Source: Sipunculus nudus (taxonomy: Eukaryota; Annelida; Sipuncula; Golfingiida; Sipunculidae). From it: 64,000 nucleotides of DNA. The stretch lies in contig CM049322.1 in NCBI GenBank assembly GCA_026874595.1, forward strand, positions 53,101,386 to 53,165,385. The letters run 5' to 3'. The first letter of the stretch is position 1. Each line of letters begins with the position of its first letter. The notes beneath the pieces were generated by a model that saw only the letters and a list, made by a program, of their open reading frames with translations, was not told the DNA's origin and did not search any database. The position numbers were made by a program, and so were the translations under genes. Shown here one piece after another: positions 39,132 through 53,900 of the stretch.

Positions 39132-39139
39132 CTATATAG
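39132..39139 (-). promoter_or_regulatory. Putative TATA box of ADH B
   Basis: CTATATAG, about 105 bp upstream of the ATG. It is conserved with its flanks in ADH C (54771-54778), leaving a predicted 5' UTR of about 70-80 bp. It could not be found in the diverged upstream region of ADH A. Confidence 0.5.
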
Positions 39140-40803
39140 CAGGATATCTAAAGTTTATTGATCGCATACATATGTACATTTTGCGGTCGGTACTATATGT
39201 AGGTTACAAACAGTATATAGCATAGTTTTCATCATACGCCGTCAGATAAAACATTACTTTTTTGTTCTAACACTCGACACTTACGCACGATGGTATACGT
39301 GCACACGTACGGTCAGGCATATGCATATATTAATAAACTCAAACAGGCCCGAAGCCTTTTTTTCATTTCAATCGATAATATCAAGTTTTCCCAAGTTGGT
39401 AAATCGTCAAAATGCATAAATAAATCAGACAATTTATTCAATGAGTCAATGGAGTCTGCATAGTTAACCAATTGTGTAATTTACAAGATCATTGAGTTCC
39501 ATAGTCTACAGTTCGAACGCAAATGAATGACCTTGACAGGCAAAGAACGCAACTGGGGTCATATAAAAGGGAAAACAACTAGAGAAAATGGTGAATATAT
39601 GCTACATGAAACAGCTAACTGACGGGACATGAAGGTACTGGAACCGTTTTGGTATATGCAACAATTAATGCTACCATAATCATGATTTTATGGAAACCCC
39701 TACCCGCAATTAAGAACGTAATTTCATGACATTTTCTGGGCATTCCGGAATCCGGAATGTCAACAAGGAATATAAAGAAAAGTACAGTCACTTATGTACG
39801 AATTAACCTGGGATTATAAACCCAATAAGTGAATGTGGAAGTTTGCATTGATTGGAATGCAGACTTATAGTGGTGTTTGCATAAGATGTGTAATTTGGAG
39901 TGAAACCTCAAAGAGCACATGGATGCAACTTGTAAATCGACTCTGTTAATTTTTTAAATAAATTTTATACCGCCTGATATGAACTCAAAGATCCGGGATT
40001 AGGTCCCCAGTTTTCGATCTCATCATTCAACGTTAAAGAAACAATGTGTTTAAATTTTGGGAATAAAATTAGCAATACTTTTAAAGTGATGGTCTCACAA
40101 CAAAAACTATATTCCGGCCTATTTTTCCTTGATGATAAAGGTCAAGTTCTCCGGTTTTCGAACGCTTCCGAGATTTTGGTAGAGCCAATTTAAATTTCAA
40201 ATTTCAAGAACAAATATGGAGTCATTCAAAAGTTATCGCATTTACAAGAAATGACACAGACGACGAAAGAGCAAATACTTTGGGAAGAGAGAATAATTTA
40301 ACATAAGTAATAAGCTCAGAAACACATAAATCGTTTATTGTATTGTTATGGTGATCTTATTTCTGGAAATCATAGGTGGATGAAGACCTCAATTGATTAT
40401 ATCGCAATATCATTGACTGCTTCAAACTTGACGTCACAGTGAACAACACTGAACTACAAGACCCAGTAACATGTTTTTGTAATGTTCTGGTGGTATACTT
40501 TAACACATATATAAAATATATATAAAAAATATTAAAATTCAGTCACAGATCTTTATGCTGATCCGCTAAATAATAACTTTATTGACATCTAAATTTGCAG
40601 TACTGCCCAATTAATGAGAGAGTCATTAAGGAAAACTGGGTTTTATAAAAGTACCTGAATTCTTGTACCAGCCGATCGGACAGATAAGTGTACCATACAG
40701 GGTAAATCTCACATGCAAATTGTTTCTTTCATGTCACGTGGTCAAGGTTATGAGCCCCTCACTCTTCTGGTAGCGCCATTTATCGTCATCAGTTTAAAAT
40801 TTT

Positions 40804-41813
40804 CTACAGATTATGATCAATCACCGCTCGGCCAACCCTGTCCCCTCTTTTCAACTCCATCAGTACCGCGAAAGTGTGTTCTAATGCAACATGAGTTATG
40901 GTTGGTCCTTTTATCTGTAAATAAGTAGATAACAAAAAAACACCTGAACAGTTTAATATACATACAAATTGCAGTTCGATATTTATTTATATTTAAAATT
41001 ATTCTAGGTTACTGAATAGAAATAATGTAAATGCGATTCCATTATATGGACTTGTTCTTGAAATATAATATGTGATAAACAACGTTATGAGGAGTAAAAG
41101 TCACAGTCACTGTATATAACACAAATGTGGTTATTTAATATCATGAATTCAGTAAAACATTAAGATGTGCTGGCATTTATTGATTCGAGATTAAATATTT
41201 AAGACTTTGAGGGCAGGTTTAGATTACTGATCAGAAATAATCATAATGCGATTCTTCTAATCAAAAAATGCTTTTGACCAAAAGAATGACAAAAAATGTT
41301 ACGCCATAGCTAAAAAGATAAGAAAAAAAGTCACCATATGATAAGTTAAGGTAATTTTTAAATATAACATGTTCAATCAAGCGGTTGGATGCGCTGGTAT
41401 TTATTTATTCGGACTTTATGACTTTATGATCAGAGAATTATATGTTATGATCAAATACGACTTTTTCTTAATATCTTAGTAGCCACAATTTATGGCTCAT
41501 CCCCCCCCCCCCACCTTTTTGTGTGCCGCCATTTCCATCAGTTCCACCATCTGTCCCTGTGTGCCCACGATGGACCCCGTCAGTGAGTTGGCCTTAAGAA
41601 TGAGCTGCTGAATGTCCACTTGTAGCGAGTTACCCATCAGTCCCACCATTACCATCCGTCCGTCCTTTCATAAAAATGAGCGATGATAGAAGTCAAGATG
41701 ACAATTGGAAAAATGATAATTTGTTCTACTCGTGTTCTAAATGTTCCAAAATACGGAACTTGTACGCACATATTCAAATAAATTCCATTATGAACAGCAG
41801 AGGTTCAGTTACC

Positions 41814-41886
<73 letters not shown>

Positions 41887-44800
41887 TTAAATGAAACATT
41901 TCTTAAGTCATATAGTGACCATGTAGAAGAGCAACTTTACTGATCAGCGGAGTGGCTCTTTGGAGGAATCAAGTGATTAAATAAAGTACTAAACAAGATT
42001 AAAATACAACGTTATAATTACATTATGTTACGATTGATCGGGGAAATATGATTGTTGAATCAATGATATATTTTTTAACTATGTATTTCCGAACATGCAA
42101 AGGTTACATAATCCTATAAAGCAAACTACAAAACGCCAGTATATCTTGTGAGAGTTATAGGTACAGAATTGTCAGCTAATACAAACACGATTATTTAATT
42201 TAAAATTTTTCGAACTCTCATACAAAAAAAACATTTAAATTTACTTAATCATTTTCAATGTGTATTATCTCGCGTTATTGGTCCATTATGGCAGAGTACA
42301 AAAGTTTCCTAGAAGATACAACTCCGGCACATGTACTTGCTCTCTCCAATTAAACTGTTTTATAGGATCTTATGGTTCTGTATGGAGTAAAGCGGTCCAC
42401 ATGATACTCTTTACTATAACATGATACATGACTTTATGCAGAATTCTCAAACGAAGTGAAGCAAAATGAAAGAAAGCAAAGGAAAACGCCGGTATGGAGC
42501 TTTAAAAATCTGAAGTTGCACCGGACGGCCACCAGGTAGCGTGAGTTTATGTTTGGCGCTACTGCAAGCCTATTTCTACTAGGGTACAGGATTAAGAAAA
42601 CGATTTTTAAAAAGAAGTATTGGCAGATACAATGGTATGTACTATATATCATGTATCTGTAACATGACTTATTTTGATAGGCCTCTATAAAATTTATACA
42701 TACCGGATCCAGACACCGGAAGATGGCCGTGGAGGTGGACGAGTGACCGACGAAGTCAACCACGGCTTGGATCCCACCTAGTGTGTCTTTGATATTGCCT
42801 GCGTTCTCATCCGGGTCAGCTGGTTTTCGAAAATGTAATGGAAACTTATACATACGTGGCAAATTATTTTAAAAAATCAAAGCAATTCATTACTAATGAA
42901 AACGATACATTTTCAGATTAGTTCTTTATTTCTTTATCAGTAAACACTTAAATATGTTCTATAAACTAGTGCCCACTTGTATTTTTTTAAATAATAGTTA
43001 TATTTTTTTCAGTGTTTCCTGGAAGTAACAATATACGGCAATCCAGAATTAAAAAAGAATTCTCCAGTTAAGGTTTCACAACTTTTAATACTCTTTCCAA
43101 TGATGTGATCATATCTCTCCCTGATTGAGTATCTGTCTTTGTTTTAGCTTCTTATATTTTAGGGATGTACACCATCCAATCAGCAGCTGTTTACTGAGGC
43201 TGATTTTGTATGTGACTTCATTGCCAGAAATGGGGCTGGTATTCTCATATTTAAAAAAAAAACTCTCCTGTAAGGAAGATTTTTACTTTATTAGTTGAAA
43301 ATTAGGTCCGTAAATGTTCTACCCCATTATAAGCATTGTTCAACACTAAAAAAGTGAATAATAGGAGATGAAATTTACCATTGCGGAAATGTGAGAGATT
43401 ATAAAAATAATCTATGAAATTAACTCTCAGGTCACTCATTTTATGTAAGGCTATTCCGCCATATAGAAAATTCCGTCTGTTGATAGTTGCCTAACGGCGG
43501 GAGAGTATAACGTTGGTTAGTAAATGGTATGCAAGACAAACCGTTGGGATTCCAAAGAAAGGTTTTGTCCGCTCCTGCTTCTAATGCTGCTGGGAACTTA
43601 GTTTTCTGGAAAGAATAAATACTACTGTCAAAGTACTATTATAGAGATCCATGGAACTAGCATAGATCACGTGATATTGTAACGCATTGTTACGTCACAC
43701 ATATATCACATTTGGAAACGAAATTGTGGAAATGATCAGCAGGAACAGAAGCTGGGAAGATTAACAGGCGTATTCACACGCAATTAAAAGAAACAAGAAT
43801 TTTGTGTTGCACGATTTAGCCATGGTAAACACGACGTGAAAGGAAAGATGATTTTAAATACGTGTACTACAATTGTCGAGTGTGAACTTTTACAGCAGGA
43901 AATAACTTTATATTAATTGTTTTAATCAAAATAGTGGATTCATTAGAAATATTCCTTCTATGGAATGCAAATCTCCGCCTATTGCAGGATGGCACGTGTT
44001 CGCACATCTTTGGCCCATATTCATAAATTCATTGGTGCATAAGTGACTGTACAAATGTGAATATTCCTTGATGACGTTCCTTAATTCGGATCATGACCCG
44101 ATCCGAAATGCCCCGGAAATTTCATGACATTCCATGCATAACTGCGTAAGTTATGAAGTGAACATACACACACGCACGCACGCACGGGGTTCAACGCAAA
44201 TCCTTCTGGCTGAAGTGAAAAGTTATTGAAGTGAACGTATTTATCCTTAAAATAAGGATCGTGGCATCAGATAAGAGAGAATGTATTCAATCAGAAAGAA
44301 AATTTCATTAATTTGTAAACATAGACGATATGGCCCACCGATATGTCTGACACGACCACAGTTGTCAGCTTAGGAAGGATCAGCTTAGCCAGCTCTACCC
44401 CCCACAGACCGAGGCCCCCAGCTCCAACGATCAACACGTTAGCTAAACCTGAAACAAGAAAACGTAACAAGCCCATCACAGACGCATATAAGTTGTTTTA
44501 TGCTGCACGCTTAAAAGCTTTTGGATTACTTACCCTACTTAAAAAAAAACAAACAGAAAACTTGCAGTTTTTGTTTGGTATCCCCACCTGGTTGTGGAAG
44601 TAGCTGGAAAAAGATGGTATATACGTGTATGGAATTTCAGATGGGCCAATGTCACCCACCAAAATTACCTCTGTGACCTTGAAAAAATGCATCAAGGTCA
44701 CCCATTTTTTAACTTGACTAAGCCCTTCATGAGGTGTGTCAATGTTGCAAGTTAAGTGACTGTTCCTCAAATTCTGTTCAATTCATTGCGTTTACATCAT

Positions 44801-45907
44801 TTAAGCATATCGCTTCTGTGACCGTGATATATGTCATGGTCATCCATATCCAAGCTTAAAGAAACACAATAAAGAAAATAAAGAACAGGAAAGAAATACA
44901 ACTTTTAAAGGTCATATGAAACAATTACCTGACGTTTGAATACTCCTAAGGACAGTATCCTTCACTCGGCAGATGGCGTTGTATGCGGTGATACCGGAAC
45001 AGGAAATAATTGCCCCCAGGTCAGGCGGAAGGCCCTCGGGTGCACGGCTAAGCGTTGTGACCTTTGCAACTGACACGTAATTCTGAAAACTGTAGATAAA
45101 TAATTCTCATAGTAGGCATATAAACCTGATATGTGGTGATAAATACAGCAACATAAAAATTGAATCAAGTGTTTTTATATATCAACATGTGTAATCCACC
45201 GGACGTCGCTTTAACAGCGGCTGTTACTTCCCTCTCATGTAATGAAAGTCTCTGAACCTCCAACATGACTAAGACCAAGCCTGACCCTTATTTCTAAATC
45301 TTTGACTTGGTCATGATTATATGATTGTTTTTTGTTAATATTTTTCTTTTGGTTGATCATGGTCTAGACCAAATTTCATCACCTTTGACCTTATCCTGGC
45401 CCCTAAGGGAATAGGCTGGTCTCAAAACCTTATGCTGGTTCATCATACATATCTCTACATGGTACTAATCGCTGCTCTTATTGAACAGATATTCAGTAAT
45501 ACGTCATGATGAATATTGGTGAGAAAAAGAATAAGAAATATTAAAAACAATGTGACAATCATTAAAAACGATATAGAATTATACATAATATTTTTTAGGC
45601 CACAACTTAAATAATACAAAATGTTTCTAGGATTCTGGAAGCTAAATATATGGAGTGAACGGGCACTTCTATTTATCTAATAGAAGAAAGGAGACGTGCA
45701 AGAAGGTTACAATATTTGCTTCGAATGTTTCAAATGGTCCTTATGAAAAACATGAACTATTGTCCGTTTTCAATAATACCCTTTTGAATAAATTTTGCAT
45801 TATTAACATTCGCAAAGTTATCTTGATCTGACCACGGTCCAAATAGCAATCTGCCGGTTCTTTTGCTTTGTTGCGGGTAAAATGTATGCATGTGTATAAT
45901 ATACATA

Positions 45908-45957
<50 letters not shown>

Positions 45958-48900
45958 AGTGTAGATGGGAATCCAGTTGCATTCGGAACTCGCCTAGTTC
46001 AGTTGGCAATTTCAATCTCAACTAGTAGATATTGCAATATTCCAATGTACACTGGTTCAAACTGGGATGTCCAGAAGTGAACTAGTTCACATTGGGATAT
46101 CCTGAACTACACTAGTTTACTTTAGAATACCTAAACATTATTGCATAAGTATTTTTTCCCTCTTCTGTTAAGTGGACACTATAATATCTCTTTATTTGAT
46201 ACCAGGGTGACAATACAGGGCCAACCTCAGAACATCGAGTACCTGCAAAACAATTACAGATATTAAAATTAATCTATACACAAATGAGGGAAATGTTCAT
46301 TCTGAGATATACAAACAAGAATCCATGCATAAAAATGCTCTTTTATTATTTTGATTCCATAACTACATTGTAATCACAATGTAAACTAAGCAGGATGCAT
46401 AAATTAAAATAGTGATAAAAACCCTGAGGATATATTTTAAAATGATAAGCACAGAAACATATAGAAAGAGTAGAGTAAACCAGTAAGCTTTCTTGTTTAA
46501 TAACAATTATAAAGTTGTAACGCTTCAAAGCATAAAAACAATGTTTCATCTTTCCTTATAATTGCATTATTTGTTGAACCAACATCCACTATCTGTAAGA
46601 CTGTAAGCATATAAAACAACATCCTCCACATGTGAAAGGCTGTTAGCATATAAAAATAACAACAACTACAGTTGTAAGGCTTCAAGCATATAAGATCGAC
46701 ATCCAATACAGCTAAAGCTACAGACCTAATGATGAATTATTTTAATACAGTTACATAAGACCTGTTAGGTAACGAGCTCATGCGGTTTTTCTTCTGTGTC
46801 GAAAATTGCAAACTTTACACAATAAAAGTTGTTCTTCTGATGTAAACTTTTATTAAGAACATCAGCTGGCGAATTGAGACTGCAAAGCATACATACAACA
46901 ATGTACAATAAAATCTAGCAGCAATTTTACAAACTATACCAGATAATGCAACGCGATCTAACAATTACATTTTGTTCTGGCAGCTTGCTGTTTTGGGGTG
47001 GCACTTGGTAGAACATTTGAGATTATTTTCTTGCATATACAGCGTTTATCGATATAACTTCCACCAAAGTTACAATGTCTACTGATGTCTGTTGACCTCC
47101 AGCTGCTGAATTCCCTTGAAGCTGTCAGTACAGATAGATTCTGAAGGGCAGCTAGATCAGTATTCCCCAGTGCAGCAAAATACACTTTTGACATGTCTAC
47201 TAGACCCTCGGGTGCAAATTTTAGCTGAAGAATACATGCATTAGTGTAGAGCTTGTAGGCTTTGTTGAACCATTATTGATATCCATAACTTTACATGGGC
47301 TGATACGAGTTCCCGTGGTGGTGCGATCTACAAGGTGTATGCTATTGCCTACAGTATTCCAAACTTTGTAGGATTCCTGAGATGCTTTGTTTTCAGGCAT
47401 GTGTTTTGTAGCTTCACGGCTAGCACAGGATAAGTAGTTTAGCGATGCTTCCCTGCGTAGTTTGGCATATGGCGTTTTAGGGTCAATATGCTCCGTGTTA
47501 CACAATGGCCACGCTACAAACTGACCTACAGTTATCTCATTAAGAGATTTTATTCAGAAGGTACAACTGTGCCATCCATAACATTTCTGATCTGTACAAC
47601 TGCGTATTTAAGCTTGTTGAGTGAATGGGCATGAACTAATGGCTTTTTCATCAAGTATTCCACTGAAACTACATTGTTATCTCCAATTAACTGTTACAAG
47701 TGTCAACGCTTCATGGAGGTTACAGACTGGTCAGGTAGAGCAGGCTGGATTTGTTGACTGGACTGATCTACTGCTGGGTCTTAGATTTCTGAAGTTGGTT
47801 GATTTTGATTGTTAGTCCGGTTCAGTGTTAAACTTATGACTATAGCGGTTGCTTCAGTGACGGGCTTGTTGTGGGTGGAAAAATCTTAATGGTAATGTTT
47901 GTCTGACTCTGAAATAATATCAGTATCATTAACTCCTCCTGCAATCATGTGTTCAAGTACATCCAAAAACATGTCATCATCTACTGGGACCTCCTTTTTC
48001 CTCTGTACTCTCTGTGTCCATGTTTTCCTCATCACACAAACTTTGTTTAGCTCATATTTCAAGTTCATGGTAATTCAACCTTGGTTGCTGTCCAAAGACC
48101 AATTCGTTGGGAGTCTTTCCTGCTACAGCTGAGGTAAAGGTATTCATTGCATGTGTTACATACTACACCCGTTTGGTCCACCCTTTCTCATTTTTATCCA
48201 ACCACTACCTCAGTTTTATTTGCAGGTCCCCATTACTTTCAACACAACTCTGACTTCGGGGATGCCTTGGTCGGCCATGAAGTATGACCAAACCTGGCCA
48301 TAGCGGAGTAACAACAGTGATCACATTGGCGAAAGACTCTCACCCATTGTCAAATTGTAAAATCTTCGCTGTTCCAAAAGCAAAAAAAAATCGCTTTTCT
48401 GCAACTTTATCAGCTTTCTAGGAAGTTAGACGATACGCCCAACTGAATTTTGTGAAATGATCTTTGTCGTAGAGAATCGACTTTAATGCTCCATCCGGAT
48501 GGCTTGATAATAATAATAGGTGACATATCGATAAAGTCCACCTAAACGCGTGTGAGGAAGCCCTGTGAGACGGTAGGCTTGCCGGATTTGTGTTTCTTTA
48601 AGCTCTTCCTGGCATCACATTCTGGACAGGTCTTTAGAAATAGGGTGACAGCAGAGGAATTTACCCAAGCATACTTCCTCGCTACATCATTGTATGTCTT
48701 GTCCCGGCTTCAGTGTCCACTCTTTTGTGACAACATTTTATCACATCAAAACGTTTATCTTTAGTTGTAACAGGGCAAGAAGTGTTCTTTCAAAAGACGG
48801 CCTCTTCATACTAAAGGTTTCCATGTTAATGTGTATCTTACACCGAAAATTGAATTCGGCCCCATTTTCATTCTTGTACCCTTCATTACAATCTAGTGTG

Positions 48901-49773
48901 TCAATGGCTATGTTGTATAAGTCTTTGGTAAAGAAATACTTCCCTTGCTTTTGAATACTCCGTGAAGATAACCGATTGTTCAGCAATTTATATAAACCTT
49001 CATTTTGCTCCATTGTAACTTCTAAGAACAAATGAATGATCTGCTAAGGTCCTGAAATCCTTTTATACCTTCCCATTTTTTATACATTAGCCCTCTTATG
49101 TATAAGCCATTGCCTTCACAATGCTGCTATGGACAAACTGTAGAGATTTATCAACACTATTTGTCTCACTTATGTGATGTACATATATGATAAAAGCTAC
49201 CCGTTCTAAGTTACACAAAAACTACTCAAGCCAGAACAAACAATCCTTTTATTAATTAAAACTGGAGTAATGACTCCATGAACAAAGGGTAAAACAACCC
49301 AACTTAATTAATGTTGGAAAATTCATTCAGTAATCAAAGGTGTCAAGTGTAAATTGTTTGGAAATATTCGCTCTGTAGAGTGGATCAAAGAATAATAAAT
49401 ATTAAACAGTGTGTGTACTGATTAATGATTAAGATATTTTAAGGTAAAATAATGTGACTTTGGTCATCTTACAGCTAACTCTCACATGTATGAAAGCAAA
49501 ATGATACGAATAAATCTTGCTTATTAAGATCTGAATACATACCAGGTCATCTTTTCAGTGTTAAAATAAGAATATACTTATTCATTATTTTGGATAAAGG
49601 AATATTGATTCACTGCCATTACACGAATATGTGTTTACATGAAAACAAATTGACATAAATAAACCTTGATAATTAAGATCTAAAAACATAGGAAAAAGTT
49701 ATACACATAGAAATATGTAAAGCAAACGATCCGGCACAATATGTGTTGGTTGTCATGTTGGATACGAAACACA

Positions 49774-49840
<67 letters not shown>

Positions 49841-49919
49841 CGTTTTAAACGCTCCCACATGGTAGAGAACTATTACCTGGATGTATTGAATTCATGTCAT
49901 GTGATAAATGCAAATTATA

Positions 49920-49958
<39 letters not shown>

Positions 49959-50227
49959 TTGCATTTAGTCATCAATTTTGCAAAAACAACTGATGGCAGA
50001 GAGCTCAATGGGTGACTAGAGCATTTCAATGCTGTATAGAAAGAACTAAACTAGGTTTTCTACAGGTATTTCATGACTAATAAGTTTCAAACCACACGCT
50101 CAGAGTGTGAGTAGGCTTCAATATCTGGAGAGAGCTCAAAGCGTGTGGTACGAAACTAATTAGTCATGAAATGCCAGAAGAAAACCTAGTTTAGTTCCTT
50201 CTATACAACAATATATATGTATATATA

Positions 50228-50281
<54 letters not shown>

Positions 50282-50942
50282 AACCTACATGAAGAAAAAG
50301 CAGCCAGCTGTTCGAATCGAGTCATATAGATGAATTGGGCAGATCACTCGCCATTGAAGTAGCTGATTATTGACAAGCAGAAAATAGTTTAAATCTTATT
50401 TTTATTTAAATCCGTAACAAAATTAGAACTGTGACTTGTCGTCATAGCAACGGCTATTGTTTGAGAGGTAATTAAGCTCACCCTCCGTCCACGTGTAGGG
50501 CACCAAACGCATGTTTTCTCCGTGTCGGGCAGATTGGCTGAAGACCGGTCAGACAAAACTGACATTCACCGCAGCCCGGCCACGGGTAAATCACCACGTG
50601 ATCACCAACTCTCAAGTCAGTGGATGCTGGTTCGTGAAGAATAAGAATGTATCGTTTGAACAATGAATTACTTTGTTTGTGAATGTAAATGTGTATCTAT
50701 ATGAAATCCAATTAATCATCAGCTCAATGAATGTACCGCTCCCCACTTTAATAAAGCACGATAGTTAAAGGTTTACATGTATAAGGAATGGTAATACATC
50801 AGAACGAAATGTCGAGTTTCCCGAGAAAGCTTACGGATTGCCACTCCTGTCCCTTGAAGATTTTATATTATTACGATGTATTTGATTAATAATTGATAGT
50901 TATACTTCTGTCTTAAATTCTATACCAAGGATCCTCTGTAAA

Positions 50943-50985
<43 letters not shown>

Positions 50986-53900
50986 ATAATAATAATAATA
51001 ATACTCCGATAATACGACCACCTACGGGAAGTGTTAACGTGGTCGTGTCAGGGGAATGGACACAAACGGATCTATTTATATATTTTTGCATAGAAAATCA
51101 AACACTAGAATAACATGTCATATTAAATGTTTGAAACCGGTTTAGTTCACATAACAAATGTGTAAAACGAGCTACAGACTTGAAAAAAATGAGTCTTTCG
51201 TGCATTGTTTTAGGAAGGGTTTTTTATGTGTTTGAACTGGCGTTAGTGGTCCCGCTGATTTTTTTTTCAAGCTGACAAGCATGTCGACTGTCATGACTAG
51301 GGACACGTAGCGGCCTAGGACAAAGCATCTTTGCAGGTGCTGTCAAGCAATCAATATTGATGTTTACATGTCGTTGTTCAAAGACGAAGCGATTCTCGTT
51401 CTTCTGCCCAGTTTTTGTCAAGTTGTCCAGCAGTAGGGCTTTTACCACTCAGTCAAAGTTTCTCCCAGTTTGATGAAATCATCATGTTATGTTTCGTTGA
51501 AAGTCGTTGGTTACTCCCATATGATCGGCAGGCTAACGACGAACTAGTCATCGTGATTTAGTACAGCAAACTATGTATAACAATGTGACGGGTTATTGAA
51601 TCTACCAATGCGTTGGGCGCCATTTAACTCAGAACCGTGTTTGGTAGTGATCAGGATCATCCGATCAAGCGATAGCCACCATGAGTTATACATGCAGGGC
51701 TTTAATGATCTGGGACCAACAAAATTTGGTGGGTGATATCAGGTTAAATATCATGATTACATTAGATTTATCTGAGACCGCAAAAAGAGTCGTCAATTGC
51801 GGTGTGTTCATGTTTGTCGGAAGGTCGTCAGACGACATTTCGCTGTATAGAACACATCGATTTCTCTTTCGGAGATACACAACTGTGAGCATTTTGTTGC
51901 ATACTGAAGTTCTAATGGAGTTCATCGGTCAATGAAAATATTAAAAAATATTTAAGAATTCAAAATATCATTCACAAGAAATTTTCAAGTCCACTGCTTA
52001 CCTTGGTGTACTTCTTCTCCCAGACTGTGTATCACACCTGACATCTCATGTCCTGAAATAAAAATAATGAGCCAGGGAACCAGACCATGAACACGTTTTA
52101 TGAACTATGACTATGTATGTATTTTTTTCATAAACGTGTATCTCAATGTTTCACGCCCATTGTGTGCCAGTCTAATAACAGCGATCGATTAGCCGGAACT
52201 TACCCAAAACTTTAGCTAACGGACTTCCGGTTCCTCTCTCGGAAAGGTGAAGGTCGCTGTGACATATTCCGGAATAAAGTAACTGGAAATCAAAATTCAG
52301 AGGCATTGTTGAAATGAACGATAGTTCATTTACATATGCGTAGCCATGTAAGTGTTGCCAAGCAACCTGGCTCCCGCTAGGTACACCCGCTCTGCTAAGG
52401 GGGAGGACGTGAGAGGGTGTTCCCCTCACAGTGTGTGGAAATTCTATCGATAAAACAAATTTGTTTGCGAAATAAGAAACAAAATGTATCTTCTATGGTA
52501 TTTTGCTCTTTGCTGTGTCTTTAAAGAGATACACAAAAAGTCAAATTAAAGCTTGCCTTTGTATATGTGCAGACTTAAAAGTATTAAACATATATGCTAT
52601 GTAGAAATATAAAATGGAATAATGTATATAATCACCCTAACGGTATTGGATTAGTTTTTTTTCAGTTTACATTTATAGTAATTCATAACAAATATACCGT
52701 ATGTACACCAATTAATTTATGGTGTCGATAATAAATAGTGACTAGAAAAGTATGGCCGCAGAAACAGCGTGTTATCTGTTTATCACTGGATGTATTTTCA
52801 CACATAATTAATGTCTTGTGAAAATTCCCCACCATTTATCTTTACCCTTAAAATCAGGAGGAGGGGCAGCTACACTTTGTCGTTCAAGAGATGACGGCCC
52901 AAATTTTTATTATCCCTAATATTACATGAAGAATCATCTTTGCCAAATTTAAGTGTATACCTATGTAAATTGTAATTATATTTATATACAACATGCTTCT
53001 GGGTCTTGATTTAAACATATATTTTATACTATAATATAAATTATACACTGTTATAAAACATCCTTGCCCGTCTCCTTTGTCAGGTTCTTCTTTGGTATAA
53101 TAATAATTATTTCGGAATCCCAAAAATTCAATTTTCATCTGAGGAGGAATTGCTGCGTTTTATAATCATATGAATACGTAAGAAATCTATTTACATGTTT
53201 TTATTTTATTATATTTTGTTTATTGACTGTGTTGACATCTCATGAAAGAGCTACAAAAGCGGTAGCATGATTTTATATATATATGTGTATCCATCAGATT
53301 TAAAGCATTAATATATAAAGTTTTTTTTCTGTTAATTGGTCTTACGTTAACTAAATTGCGTAAGAAGAAAAAACCATGACATTTTGTGCCTGATTTCCTA
53401 AAATTCCAGGGTAGAATTTTATAAATTTTACAACACGGGGGATTTTTAGAAACTGTATTTCTAGTCACAAATTGTCATATGTTGCGTACTACGTTAAGTT
53501 TTTCGAGGACCACATTTGAGTAATTAGACAAATACGACTTATTTTTATGGTGGCAATACGACGTTCACTTCTTTGAGTCCAGATAGAGGACCGCCTTAAT
53601 CGGATGTAAAATATCTGTATTCTCAAAATATTGATTTAGATATTTAATTGATTCAGCTCTCAATTTGATATAAGATAACTCTTTTAATATCAAATTTTGT
53701 AAGACTCAGTAATATTCTCCAATAATAAAATAGGAAATTCATAATGTATTATATTGACAGTCTGTTTAAGTATGACGAAACTGTATAATATATTCAGCTT
53801 CTTCAAAATTATTTTAGTTCAAATTTAGTTGGAAGCAAAACCAAAATACAAAATCTTCTTTAAAACAAATTTTCAAATCTTATAGTGTTCTTACTTCTAA

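Larger units (their letters stand above)
24260..39960 (-). repeat. Segmental duplication unit 1 (carries ADH B)
   Basis: Aligns end to end with about 39980-56430. The match begins downstream of the ADH 3' end (shared TTTTCGAACGCTTCCGAGAT and flanks) and ends beyond the promoter (shared GCATTxATTGGAATGCAGAC and TGTAATTTGGAGTGAA). The two units abut with no clear gap. Introns as well as exons are shared, including the integrase relic, microsatellites and hairpin. Protein differences are modest (five of 48 residues in exon 4), so B and C look like true paralogues. Confidence 0.85.
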
